NCBI RefSeq assembly: GCF_019266065.1
Contig: NZ_LPNR01000112.1
Span: 372,001 to 436,000 of the forward strand
Direction: 5' to 3'
Source: Nocardia sp. MH4
Lineage (GTDB): Bacteria; Actinomycetota; Actinomycetes; Mycobacteriales; Mycobacteriaceae
DNA length: 64,000 bases
Positions within the stretch are counted from its first letter, which is position 1; each line of letters starts with the position of its first letter. Shown here piece by piece: positions 37,003 through 46,066 of the stretch. The position numbers and the translations under genes are program-made. The notes below the pieces were generated by a model. That model saw nothing but the letters and a program-made list of their open reading frames with translations. It was not told the DNA's origin and ran no database searches.

Positions 37003-38538
37003 TCACGGCGCGGCGCGCAGTTCCCGCCTGTACAGCTTGCCGGAGTCGTCGCGCGGAAGCTCGGCCACGATGCTGATCCGCGAGGGCAGTTTGTAGGCGG
37101 CGAGTTGCTCGGCCAGCGCGGCCGCGACCTGATCGGGAGCGAGCTCGTGGCGGGGCCGGGCGACGAGATAGAGCTCGAGTGCCTCGCCGAGGTCGTCGCC
37201 GGAGGGCACGCCGATCGCGGCGGCGTCCTCCACCCCGGGCAGCGCCATCGCCGCGTTCTCGATCTCGGCCGGGTAGATGTTCACTCCGCCGCGGATCACC
37301 ACCTCGCTCGATCGCCCGGTCAGGAACAGGTACCCGTCGGCATCGAGGTAGCCGGTGTCGCCGACCCACAGCAGATCGCCGCGGGTGACCGCCGAGCCCG
37401 CCCGGTGCAGGTACTCGAAGCGCGGCCAGTAGTCGGCTCCCCGGACGAACACCCGCCCGGGCTGCCCGGCGGGCAATTCCGCGCCGTCCTCGTCCAGGAT
37501 CGCGACCGCGGACCCGTCGGCCGGGCGCCCGACGCTGCCGGGCCGCGCCAGCCATTCCGTGGCGCCGATCCAGGTGATGGTGCCGGTCTCGGTACTGCCG
37601 AAGTACTCGATCACCGCGTCGCCGAACCAGTCGATCGCCGCTCGTTTGATCGCGGGCGGGCACGGCGCCGCCGAATGGATCAAATGGGTCAGGCTGCCGG
37701 TGTCGTAGCGCTCGCGCACCTCGGCGGGCAGCGACAGCAGCCGCGACAGCATCGTCGGCACGATCTTGGCCTGCTGGATCCGGTGCTGATGCACCAGTCG
37801 CAGGAACCGTTCACTGTCCCAGCGCGGCATGATGGTGATGTCGGTGCCCATCCGCAGCGCCAGCACCGCCACCGCGTTCGGCGAGGTGTGATACATCGGC
37901 CCGGCCACCAGCATCCGCCCACCGGGCGCCAACCCCATCCGCCGCGCGATGCCGCCCGCGATGGACAGCAGTTGATGTGGCGTCATCCGTTCCCGCAGTA
38001 CGCCTTTGGGAGTCCCGGTGGTGCCGGAGGTGTAGATCAGTCCCATCGAATCGGCCACCGCGCCTTCGAGATAGCCGACCGGCTCGTCTTGGTCGGCGAT
38101 CCATTCCTCGAGGAGCGGATGCCGCCCCGTGGGCACGGACAGGGCCTGGTCGAGCCCGGCCTCGACGAGTGTCGGCGCGGGCATGGCGATCTCGACGATC
38201 CGGGCTGAGCTGCCCGCGCGGTCGCGGGCATCCTCGACGGTGGCGACGAACTCGGTGTGCGCGAAGATCACGCGCGGCGCGCAATCGGCGAGCACATGGG
38301 CGATCTCCCCCGCGCGCCAGCGGGTGTTGATCGGTACCGGGTTCGCCCCTGCCGAGGCGATGGCCAGTGAGACCTCGAGGAATTCGATGTCGTTGCGGGC
38401 CAGGACCGCGACGCGGTCGCCGCGCCCGACGCCGGCGGCGAGCAGGGCCGAGGCGAGGCGGCCCGCGCGGTCGTGCGCATCGGTGTGGGCGCGCACCCGT
38501 TCGCCGCAGCGGATGATCGGAGTCGGGGAGTCGGCCAT
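37003..38538 (-). CDS. AMP-dependent acyl-CoA synthetase (FadD-like)
   Basis: A 511-aa ANL-superfamily enzyme that activates a carboxylic acid as acyl-AMP and then forms the CoA thioester. The P-loop motif is IYTSGTTGTPKGVL, the A5 motif YFGSTETGTITW, and the A7/A8 region GDTGYLDADGYLFLTGRSSE then VIRGGVNIYPAEIEN. The catalytic lysine lies in DDSGKLYRREL near the C-terminus. All are intact. The ATG at 38538 follows GAAGG. The acid substrate cannot be read; with the nearby thioesterase and broken acyl-CoA dehydrogenase gene, a fatty or aromatic acid is plausible. Confidence 0.9.
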   Translation of the reverse strand: MADSPTPIIRCGERVRAHTDAHDRAGRLASALLAAGVGRGDRVAVLARNDIEFLEVSLAIASAGANPVPINTRWRAGEIAHVLADCAPRVIFAHTEFVATVEDARDRAGSSARIVEIAMPAPTLVEAGLDQALSVPTGRHPLLEEWIADQDEPVGYLEGAVADSMGLIYTSGTTGTPKGVLRERMTPHQLLSIAGGIARRMGLAPGGRMLVAGPMYHTSPNAVAVLALRMGTDITIMPRWDSERFLRLVHQHRIQQAKIVPTMLSRLLSLPAEVRERYDTGSLTHLIHSAAPCPPAIKRAAIDWFGDAVIEYFGSTETGTITWIGATEWLARPGSVGRPADGSAVAILDEDGAELPAGQPGRVFVRGADYWPRFEYLHRAGSAVTRGDLLWVGDTGYLDADGYLFLTGRSSEVVIRGGVNIYPAEIENAAMALPGVEDAAAIGVPSGDDLGEALELYLVARPRHELAPDQVAAALAEQLAAYKLPSRISIVAELPRDDSGKLYRRELRAAP

Positions 38539-38604
38539 CGCTACCTTCGGTCGGGAGTCGGTGCCCCTCAGCGTATGCGGCACCGCGCGCCTCGGCCGAG
38601 CTGC

Positions 38605-39150
38605 TCAGATGTCCAAGTCGATCGCGACGGCCCGCCCCGTGCGGAACCAGTAGTCGTGCAGGGCACGGATCTTCGCGCGGGAGGGCACCCCGCGCAGGTG
38701 GATCGCGCACTCACCGAAATCGACCGGGACGACGGTGTCGCACAGCAGCGCGCGGGCGACGGCGAGTTCCGCCGGATCGGTGATCTCCCTGGCCGTCCCG
38801 TGCAACGCCCCGTCGCGCAGTTCCAGGGTGACGCGCGGATCGGCCCGGATATTGCGCAGCCACGCGTTGACCGCCTGCGGCTGGTCGAGGGCGATCTGCG
38901 GCGGCATCAACTGCACCAGATAGGCCCGGTCACCCGCCCGCATCACCCGCACGCACTTCGGGCGCGGCAGACCGGTCTTGCGCCCGGTGGTGGTGAGGAT
39001 GCCGTAGCCGCGCGGAACACGCAGCCGGAACCACGGCAGCATCGCCGCGCTGAGCCACTTGCCGTCGCGCCGGCGGCGGATCAGCCGACCGTGTCTGCCG
39101 ACTTCGGCCTGCGCCGCCGCGCGCCGGGCCCGCTGGTCTGCGTCGTCCAT
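38605..39150 (-). CDS. Deazaflavin-dependent nitroreductase-family protein
   Basis: A 181-aa split-beta-barrel protein resembling Ddn-type enzymes that use cofactor F420. The family pattern GILTTTGRKTGLPRPKCVRV (about residues 49-68) supplies the phosphate-binding region, and PQAVNAWLRNIRADPRVTLEL is the conserved second motif. Reactions range from nitroimidazole to quinone reduction; the substrate here is unknown. Start ATG 39150; it follows the disrupted PucR gene by 47 bp in the same direction. Confidence 0.82.
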   Translation of the reverse strand: MDDADQRARRAAAQAEVGRHGRLIRRRRDGKWLSAAMLPWFRLRVPRGYGILTTTGRKTGLPRPKCVRVMRAGDRAYLVQLMPPQIALDQPQAVNAWLRNIRADPRVTLELRDGALHGTAREITDPAELAVARALLCDTVVPVDFGECAIHLRGVPSRAKIRALHDYWFRTGRAVAIDLDI

Positions 39151-39197
39151 CTGTCCATGATGCGCCCGTCGGCACCGGACCGTCGCCGCTTGGCAGG

Positions 39198-40078
39198 TCA
39201 GCGTGACGGCGGCGAGTCGCGGTGCAGGAGCCACCACGCGACGATGAGATCGTCGGTTCGGCCGAGATCGAGGCCGGTGAGCTCGGCGAAGCGCGTGAGC
39301 CGATTGCGGACGGTATTGCGGTGCAGAACCAGCGTGGCCGCCGTGTCGTCGATGCGCTGGTCGCAATCGCGGTAGGTCGCGACGGTGCCGAGGATCTCCT
39401 CGGCGCCGCTGCGGTTGCCCAGCGGCGCCAGGTGCCTGTCGGCGAGCAGTCGCGCAATGTCCTCGGCCTCCGCGAGCAGCGGCAGCGGACCCAGCGACCC
39501 GAGATCGACCAGGCCCGATCTGCCGTGGCGAATCGCGAGATCGAACGCGCCTGCCGATACGACGCCGCGGCGTCACCGAGCAGCATCGCCGATCCCACGG
39601 CGACCACGCTGCCCGTGGGCAGCGCGTCCGGGGTGCGTGGCAGCAGGGCGACCAGATGCTGGTCAACGACCGTGTCGACGACCGGCAGCCTTGCTGTCGA
39701 TCCCCGGGCGCGCAGCGCGGCGAGCAGGTCGGTCGCGGCGGCGGTGCCGTTCCACGCGGCGCAGGCGATCCGGTAGCGATGCTCGGGGTCGAGCCCGTGG
39801 TTGCGGGCCTCTGCGCGCAGGACGGCGGGCGCGACTGTGCCGTCGACGAGACTGCGCAGGAAATCGGCGCGGTGCGCGGCCCCCGCCATCGCCCGCTCCT
39901 GCAGCACTCGGTGGACCGCGGTAGCGGACGCGGTCGCCCATTCCCAGGTGAGGTCCTGCATCTCGTCGATCTCGCCGGCGCTGACCCCGTGCGCGGCGGC
40001 GCGGCGGCGGATCAGCTCGAGCGCGGGCACCGGCCTGCTGGTGTGCATGCGCACAGTCAACTCGGTTGGCGCTCCCAT
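39198..40078 (-). pseudogene. CdaR/PucR-type helix-turn-helix regulator, frameshifted
   Basis: From the ATG at 40078 the frame encodes an N-terminal sensing domain (ERAMAGAAHRADFLRSLVDG, HRYRIACAAWNG, VVAVGSAMLLGDAAASYRQA). Near 39548-39552 homology moves to another frame and continues with AFDLAIRHGRSGLVDLGSLG, then DDTAATLVLHRNTVRNRLTR, the PucR-type C-terminal HTH, to a stop at 39198. One missing base restores a protein of about 293 aa. As it stands, translation from 40078 runs without the HTH into the next gene. A real lesion or a sequencing error are both possible. Confidence 0.75.
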
Positions 40079-40161
40079 TTAAACGCCGCCGACCGGGCAG
40101 CAGAATGGCATGTGCACAGGAAGCGCTGCAGTGAGCGGCGCTCGATCGCTGGGAGGTACGC

Positions 40162-41178
40162 ATGGTCGTCGGTGGTCGGTCCGGTCCCCGGATGACGCCG
40201 GTTCGCTGGTCACCGCCGACAGCGACACCGCGCGCCGGGCAACGCCGCAGCACCCCGCCGATGCCCGCGGTACGGCGGATCGAACTGCCCGGCGTCGGTC
40301 CCGAGGACGTGGTTATCGGCGCCGACGGCCTCGTCTACACCGGAATCGCCGATGGCCGGATCCTGCGGGTCGACATCGCCACCGGGGCCGTCGAAACGGT
40401 CGCGAATACCGGCGGCCGCCCACTGGGTCTGTGCGCGGGCGCCGACGGTTCGCTGCTCGTCTGCGACGCCCATCGCGGCCTGCTGCGCTGGTCCGGAACC
40501 GACGTCGAGGTCCTGGTGGATGCCGTCGACGACGGACCCCTGAACATGGCCAGCAATGTCGTCGAGGATCCGCGCGACGGCACCGTCTACTTCACGGCCT
40601 CGTCGCGTCGCTGGCCCCTGGACCTGTGGATGGGCGATCTGCTCGAGCACTCCGGTACCGGTCGGCTGTTCCGGTACTCCCATGACGGCCGAACCGAGTC
40701 CCTGCTGGATGGCCTCCAGTACGCCAACGGTGTCGCGTTCGCGCCCGATCAGGCATCACTGATCGTCGCCGAGACGGCCGCGTATCGGCTCAGCCGCTAC
40801 TGGTTGCATGGCCCGAAGGCCGGCACGTGCGAGGTGCTGATCGACAATCTGCCCGGCTTCCCCGACAACCTCGCCCTCGGCTCCGACGGACTGATCTGGG
40901 TCACGCTGGCCTCGCCCCGCAATCCCCTGCTCGATCTGCTGCTCCCCATGCCGACTCTCGCGCGAAAGCTGTTGTGGCGGATACCCGATCGGCTCAAGCC
41001 GCGCCCCGTCCGCACCGCCTGGGTGCTCGCCGTCGACGACCACGGGACCGTCGTCCACGATCTACAGCGCGACGGCGCGGACTACGCGATGGTCACCGGC
41101 GTCGCCGAGGCGCACGGCACCCTGGTGCTGGGCAGCCTCGACGAATCCGCGATCGCACTCACCCACCTCCCGTCCTGA
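40162..41178 (+). CDS. Strictosidine-synthase-like / SMP-30 family six-bladed propeller protein
   Basis: A 338-aa protein. Blade repeats include LPGVGPEDVVIGADGLVYTG, GGRPLGLCAGADGSLLVCDA, QYANGVAFAPDQASLIVAET and LPGFPDNLALGSDGLIWV, a pattern shared by strictosidine-synthase-like proteins and gluconolactonases. Most bacterial members are probably lactonases or esterases rather than alkaloid synthases. The ATG at 40162 has a GGGAGG ribosome binding site. It is divergent from the disrupted PucR gene, which may once have controlled it. Confidence 0.82.
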   Translation: MVVGGRSGPRMTPVRWSPPTATPRAGQRRSTPPMPAVRRIELPGVGPEDVVIGADGLVYTGIADGRILRVDIATGAVETVANTGGRPLGLCAGADGSLLVCDAHRGLLRWSGTDVEVLVDAVDDGPLNMASNVVEDPRDGTVYFTASSRRWPLDLWMGDLLEHSGTGRLFRYSHDGRTESLLDGLQYANGVAFAPDQASLIVAETAAYRLSRYWLHGPKAGTCEVLIDNLPGFPDNLALGSDGLIWVTLASPRNPLLDLLLPMPTLARKLLWRIPDRLKPRPVRTAWVLAVDDHGTVVHDLQRDGADYAMVTGVAEAHGTLVLGSLDESAIALTHLPS

Positions 41179-41225
41179 ACCCGGCTATCGCCTGCCGCCG
41201 TCACCCTTCCACCGAAAGCACAGCC

Positions 41226-41425
41226 ATGGACTTCGCTCCCAGCGCCCGCGCCACCGATCTCGTCGCCCGAGTGCGCGCCTTCGTCGCCGAGGAGATCGCC
41301 CCGATCGAGGCCGACTACCACCGCAGCGTGGCCACGCTGCGCGAGACCGGCGGCGATCCGTGGGATCCCCTGCCCGTGCTCGGTGAGCTGCGTGCGAAGG
41401 CACGCGCGGCGGCCATCGGGCCGAC
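41226..41425 (+). pseudogene. Acyl-CoA dehydrogenase N-terminal stub
   Basis: Only about 65 residues of an acyl-CoA dehydrogenase remain (MDFAPSARATDLVARVRAFV, then WDPLPVLGELRAKARAA). The rest, more than 300 codons with the flavin and catalytic sites, is missing, and the sequence runs straight into phosphotransferase remains. A deletion that fused two neighbouring genes explains it. Confidence 0.72.
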
Positions 41426-42113
41426 GGCGCACACGACATGGCCCGCGAGTACCGCGTGCAATCCGCCCTCGGCCCGGTATTCGACTACGCGCCGTCGACG
41501 GTGGCGTTGTGCGAGGACTAGACGGTCCTCGGTTCGCCGTTCTATCTGATGGAACGGCTCGACGGAACAATCCCCCGCAGGGAACTCCCACCCGAATCCT
41601 GCTGGACACCACCGCGCGTGCGCGCCCATCATGTCCTGGCCGGCCGCCCACCAGCCGCCCGATCGCCCAGCGGTACTGATCCACAACGATTTCCGCTTCG
41701 ACAACATCGTGCTCGACCCCACCGACCCCACCCGGCCGATCGGTTTGCTCGACTGGGAGATGGCCACCATCGGCGACCCACTCATGGATCTCGGCGCCGC
41801 CCTCGCCTACTGAGTCCAGGCCGACGACAACCTCGCCGTCAAGTTCTTCCGGCGCCAGCCGACGCACGCCCCAGGCATGCTGACCCGCGACGACGTGGTC
41901 GAATACTATTGCCGCCATGCCGGAATCGGTCTCACCGGCCGCGAATGGGCGTTCTACGAAGTCTTCGGCCTGTTCCGTCTGGCGGTGATCTGCCAGCAGA
42001 TCTACTACCGCTATTCTCACCGCCAGACCACCAACCCGGCCTTCCGCTCCTTCGGCCTGGCCGTCCGGCTCTTGGAATGGCGCTGCCGGGCTGTCATCCG
42101 CGGCATCGGGTAG
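41426..42113 (+). pseudogene. Phosphotransferase (APH/FadE36-like) remnant with several lesions
   Basis: Translated pieces match the phosphotransferase family that usually neighbours acyl-CoA dehydrogenase genes. In one frame AHDMAREYRVQSALGPVFDY continues to an in-frame TAG at 41519 and then FYLMERLDGTIPRREL. After a gap and frame change the catalytic segment LIHNDFRFDNIVLDP and DWEMATIGDPLMDLGAALAY follows, interrupted by TGA at 41811-41813, where tryptophan is expected. It then goes on as VQADDNLAVKFF to VRLLEWRCRAVIRGIG. The N-terminal ATP lobe is lost. This is clearly nonfunctional. Confidence 0.82.
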
Positions 42114-42212
42114 GCACGCCGGGTTCCAGCCGCCGGCGATTCAGCTTTTCGACGCCCGGGCGTACGATCAGCAAACACACTGAGGCGGGGTAGTCCAACG
42201 AGGTGATGTCGC

Positions 42213-43856
42213 ATGGTCGAGACGGATGTCCTGGTCGTGGGCGCCGGTCCGGTGGGCACGGCGGCCGCGGTCGAACTGGTCCGGCGCGGGGTCCGCTGCC
42301 GGATCGTCGATTCGCAGGCCCACCCGCCGCGCTATGCGAAAGCGGTCGGCATCCAGCCTCGCACGCTGGAGCTGTTCGAGCAGATGGGCATTCTCCGCGA
42401 CGTTCTCGACGCCTCGATCCTGATGCGCGGCCAGCTCGTCTTCGTCAACGGTGTCGAGTCGGGCCGGCTCGATCTCACGCTGCCCCCCGAGGTGCCGTTC
42501 GGGTTCGTCGGGCTCCCCCAGTACGAGACCGAGCGCATCCTGTGGAACCGCCTGGCATCGCTGGGCACGCACGTCGAACGCGGGGTCACGGTGACCGGGT
42601 TCACCCAGGACGACGACGGGGTCGACGCGGTGCTCGCCGGACCGGACGGGGAAGACACCGTGCGGGCGCGATATCTCGTCGGCTGCGACGGCGCGCACAG
42701 CATCGTCCGTAAGACCCTCGGGCTGACCTTCGAGGGCGCGGCCTTCACCGACCAGTACATGCTCGGCGATGTCGAACTGGATTGGTCACAGCCGCGCGGG
42801 TACGCCATCCGGGCGATGCACCAGACCGACGGCGTCACCGACGACACGCTGGCGTGCATCCCGCTGCCCGGCCGTCATCGGTACCGCGTCTCCATGCGGG
42901 TGCCGCCGGAGCTCGAGATAGGCACGGGCGGCGACGGCGTGGCACACGGCTTCGGCAGTGGTCCGGCCCCCGAATTGGCGCACCTCCAGGCGGTGCTGGA
43001 CCGGTTGTCGCCGGAGCCGACGACGGCCTCGCACCTGCGCTGGTCCTCGGTGTTCCGGATCAGCCACCGCATCGTCGACGCCTATGGGCGCGGGCGGGTC
43101 TTCGTCGCCGGCGATGCGGCCCATATCCACCCGCCCACCGGCGCGCAAGGCATGAACACCGGCATCCAGGACGCCCACAACCTGGCCTGGAAACTGGCCC
43201 TGGCGGTCGCCGGGCTGGCCGCCTCGCCACTGCTGGCCAGCTACGACGCCGAGCGCCGACCCGTCGGCGAAGAGGTCGTCGGCCGCACCGTGCGTCATGC
43301 CCGAGACGGGATCGGCGCCGGTGACCCCGACCCCGAACGGGCACTGCTGCGCGAAGCCCAGTTGCTCATCGACTATCGGGACAGTCCCCTGGTGTTCGCT
43401 TCTCCCGCCGGTTCCCCCGCGCCGACCGCGGGCAGTCGCGCTCCGGACGCGACCGGCCTGACCCGCGACGCGGTGGCCTCACCCTTCCGACTGTTCCCGC
43501 TGCTCGCGGGCCCGGACCACACGCTGCTGTGCTACGCGGACAGCACCTGCGACGCCGCGACGCTCGACGAGATCGAGAGCCGCGTCGACCTGCTCCGGGA
43601 ACTCAGCGACGACCGGCTCGACGCCTACCTCGTCGCCGCGCCCGGCGCCGCGATCGGACCGACCGTGCTGCCGGTGATCCACGACCGCGACGGCGACTTC
43701 GCCCGGCAGTACCGTCCCGGCCCCGGCGCGGTGTATGTCGTGCGGCCCGACGGCTATCTCGGGTATGCCGCGTCTCCGGCGTCGTCGCACGATCTCGCCC
43801 GCTACTTCGGCGCGATCTTCGCCACCGCGCCGGAGGGCGTGGCCGGGACCGCCTGA
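42213..43856 (+). CDS. FAD-dependent aromatic-type monooxygenase (PheA/TfdB family)
   Basis: A 547-aa class A flavoprotein hydroxylase. The three family motifs are intact: VLVVGAGPVGTAAAVELVRR near the N-terminus, the DG motif YLVGCDGAHSIVRK near residue 157, and the GD motif VFVAGDAAHIHPPTGAQGMN near residue 300. A thioredoxin-like C-terminal domain (from about residue 400) is present, as in phenol hydroxylases. It should hydroxylate a phenolic or polyketide ring with NAD(P)H and O2. It stands just after the decayed phosphotransferase and is convergent with a VOC gene. Confidence 0.88.
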   Translation: MVETDVLVVGAGPVGTAAAVELVRRGVRCRIVDSQAHPPRYAKAVGIQPRTLELFEQMGILRDVLDASILMRGQLVFVNGVESGRLDLTLPPEVPFGFVGLPQYETERILWNRLASLGTHVERGVTVTGFTQDDDGVDAVLAGPDGEDTVRARYLVGCDGAHSIVRKTLGLTFEGAAFTDQYMLGDVELDWSQPRGYAIRAMHQTDGVTDDTLACIPLPGRHRYRVSMRVPPELEIGTGGDGVAHGFGSGPAPELAHLQAVLDRLSPEPTTASHLRWSSVFRISHRIVDAYGRGRVFVAGDAAHIHPPTGAQGMNTGIQDAHNLAWKLALAVAGLAASPLLASYDAERRPVGEEVVGRTVRHARDGIGAGDPDPERALLREAQLLIDYRDSPLVFASPAGSPAPTAGSRAPDATGLTRDAVASPFRLFPLLAGPDHTLLCYADSTCDAATLDEIESRVDLLRELSDDRLDAYLVAAPGAAIGPTVLPVIHDRDGDFARQYRPGPGAVYVVRPDGYLGYAASPASSHDLARYFGAIFATAPEGVAGTA

Positions 43857-43863
43857 GCGCGCG

Positions 43864-44250
43864 TCAGCTCCGCGCGGCCTCGATGCGGCGGCGCAGCAGG
43901 CAGAATTCGTTCCCTTCGGGATCGGCCAGGACATGCCAGGACTCCTCGCCGGTCTGCCCGATCTCGACCGGACGCGCTCCCGCGGCGAGCAGCCTGCGCA
44001 GTTCCGCGTCCTGATCGCGGTCGGTCGGATTGACGTCCAGGTGCAGGCGCAACTTCTCGCGTTTCGGTTCCGTGCTGCGGCTCAACAACAGGGTGGGCTG
44101 GGGTCCGCCGAATACTGTTCCGGGAGCGCCGATCTGGATATCGCCCTCGTCTCGGTCGAGTTCGACGAAGCCGAGCACCTCGCACCAGAAGTCCGCCAGC
44201 AGTTGCGGATCGGCGCAGTCGAGGACGAGTTCGGTGATCCGGCAGGCCAT
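43864..44250 (-). CDS. VOC (glyoxalase/bleomycin-resistance fold) family protein
   Basis: A 128-aa protein with two beta-alpha-beta-beta-beta modules. ELVLDCADPQLLADFWCEVL is the first and RLHLDVNPTDRDQDAELRRL the second, ending SWHVLADPEGNEFCLL. Candidate metal ligands are histidines in RLHLDV and SWHVL with the glutamate in GNEF. The substrate is unknown. Divergent from the TetR gene at 44354. Confidence 0.85.
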   Translation of the reverse strand: MACRITELVLDCADPQLLADFWCEVLGFVELDRDEGDIQIGAPGTVFGGPQPTLLLSRSTEPKREKLRLHLDVNPTDRDQDAELRRLLAAGARPVEIGQTGEESWHVLADPEGNEFCLLRRRIEAARS

Positions 44251-44353
44251 GCCTGCGACCCTACGCGCGCGCCGCGGGCACAACCAGGGACGACGCCCGA
44301 TCCGCGGTCGACGAGACGATAAGCTGACGCGTGCAGGCGACAGGAAGGCGACC

Positions 44354-44980
44354 ATGACCCCCAGGGCCGAGGACCCGCGACCGACCGCGCCGGTGTCCAA
44401 GCGCAAAGCGGCGGCGGCCGGGCGCGCGGCACGCAGGCTCGGGGTCGAGGACTGGACGAACGCGGCGCTCGGCGTGCTCTTGCGCGACGGGGTCGCCGGC
44501 ATCACGATCGCCAAGCTGTGCGAGGAACTCGGGGTCACCAAGGGCAGCTTCTACTGGCATTTCGACGGCATCGATCAGCTGCTGGAGACGACGGCGCAAT
44601 TCTGGTGCGCCGATCAGAACGACGCGGCACGCGGGTTCCAGGGCCTCGAGGAATTGCCGCCCCGGGAGCGGCTGGCGCGGATGGGCGAGCTGCTCACCGC
44701 GGAGCGGGTGTGGCAGATCGAGCTCGCGGTGCGGGACTGGGCGCGCACCAACGCCAAGGTGGCCGAGGCGGTCAAGGCGCTGGATCAGCGGATCTTTCAC
44801 GCGCTGTCCGACACCCTCGTCGACATGGGATTCTCCGCCGATCAGGCCGAGATGCGCGCGGGCCTGATGTGTTTCGCCGGCATCGGCTTCGTGCACGGCA
44901 ACCAGAATCTCCCGGTGCCGACCGAGGATCAGCGCCGGGAGTTCTTCCGATTCGTCACCAGCAAGGAGTCCGGCGACTGA
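44354..44980 (+). CDS. TetR family regulator
   Basis: A 208-aa TetR protein with HTH segment ITIAKLCEELGVTKGSFYWH (about residues 58-77), after a basic N-terminal arm (SKRKAAAAGRAARR). AGGAAGG precedes the ATG. It is convergent with the CrtC-like gene, 7 bp away, and divergent from the VOC gene. It is the nearest regulator to the multicopper oxidase / MpaB genes and a candidate binder of the repeated element at 47416 and 49316, but that is inference. Confidence 0.87.
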   Translation: MTPRAEDPRPTAPVSKRKAAAAGRAARRLGVEDWTNAALGVLLRDGVAGITIAKLCEELGVTKGSFYWHFDGIDQLLETTAQFWCADQNDAARGFQGLEELPPRERLARMGELLTAERVWQIELAVRDWARTNAKVAEAVKALDQRIFHALSDTLVDMGFSADQAEMRAGLMCFAGIGFVHGNQNLPVPTEDQRREFFRFVTSKESGD

Positions 44981-44987
44981 GGCCGGG

Positions 44988-46049
44988 TCAGGCCAAGGCG
45001 ACCAGTTCGTGCAGGGTCGTCCCGCTGCGGCGCTGCGTTCCCGACGGGGTACGCACGGTCAGCGCGAAGGTGGACTCGAACCGGAAGTAGCCCGGGTGCC
45101 CGACCAGCCGGTGCACGAGCGGTTTGATCAGCCGTGAGCGCGCCACCGGCACATCGTCGAGCAGGTCGTGGGCGTGGATGACGCGCACGACGTCCAGGCG
45201 CAGGTCGAGGCTGCCCGGCACGGTCAGCTCCACCCACTCGGGGTAGGTCCGGCCCGCGGTGGCGTCGAAGCGCGCAGGTCCCTCGGTGAGGACGGTTTCG
45301 CCGGTGGACAGCACGATCTGGTCGTGGTGGGCGAGCATCAGCGGGCTGATCTCGTGGCCGCCCCGGCGCTGCTGGGTCAGGACCGAGGCGAACAGCAGGG
45401 AGTAGTCCTCGACGTAGAGCCGTCCCCAGTGCCAGCGCTCGATGATCTTCTTCATGTCGCCGACGCCCCAGTTGTGGTCGTGGTAGCCACGTCCGGTGAC
45501 CTCGTGACGCACGCCGTCGAGCTCGATCGCCCCGCTCACCCGTGCGCGTGGGGCGCCGACCATCCAGCCGAAGGAATCCCGGGCACCGAAGCGGGTTTCG
45601 CCCTTGCCCGGCATCCAGCTGGGCACTTCGTTGTGGAACCGCAGGTCGAAGACGATGCCGTCCTCGGCCATCCAGAGGTGATGGATCGGCAGGCCGTCGG
45701 CACCGGCTTCGGTGCGCGCGGTGTTGTGGCCGACACGCACGTCGCAGGCGTCGGCCGAGAACGACGTCGCGGAGCGCGGATAGCGCCGCGACACCTGGCG
45801 GCGGGTGCCGTCGGGGGCGTAGACCATCATCTCCACCCACGGGCGTGCGGTCGGCAGGTCCTCGGGCCTGCGTTTGGTGAGGAAGCCGATCACCACGTGC
45901 CCGGTGTCGAGGTGGGCGTCGAAGTACCAGTGTTCGAAGGCGAGCCTGCTGGGCGAGGGATGTAATCCGTTGTGCCGCGGTTCGACCGGTGTCAGGACAC
46001 CGTCGCGGCGTCCCGGTCCGTTCCACACTTCGACGATGTCGGTACTCAT
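44988..46049 (-). CDS. CrtC/AttH-like lipocalin-type protein
   Basis: A 353-aa beta-rich protein. The pattern GHVVIGFLTKRRPEDLPTAR, then GWMVGAPRARVSGAIELDG and the histidine-rich VTGRGYHDHNWGVGDMKK and RWHWGRLYVEDYSLLFA match the hydroxyneurosporene-synthase (CrtC)/AttH group, a two-lipocalin fold that hydrates or isomerises carotenoid- or terpenoid-like substrates. Metal or substrate binding by the YHDHNWG segment is likely. Start at ATG 46049, 17 bp after the MpaB-type oxygenase stop, so both are co-transcribed. Confidence 0.75.
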   Translation of the reverse strand: MSTDIVEVWNGPGRRDGVLTPVEPRHNGLHPSPSRLAFEHWYFDAHLDTGHVVIGFLTKRRPEDLPTARPWVEMMVYAPDGTRRQVSRRYPRSATSFSADACDVRVGHNTARTEAGADGLPIHHLWMAEDGIVFDLRFHNEVPSWMPGKGETRFGARDSFGWMVGAPRARVSGAIELDGVRHEVTGRGYHDHNWGVGDMKKIIERWHWGRLYVEDYSLLFASVLTQQRRGGHEISPLMLAHHDQIVLSTGETVLTEGPARFDATAGRTYPEWVELTVPGSLDLRLDVVRVIHAHDLLDDVPVARSRLIKPLVHRLVGHPGYFRFESTFALTVRTPSGTQRRSGTTLHELVALA

Positions 46050-46066
46050 GGCTGCTCTCGGTCGGT

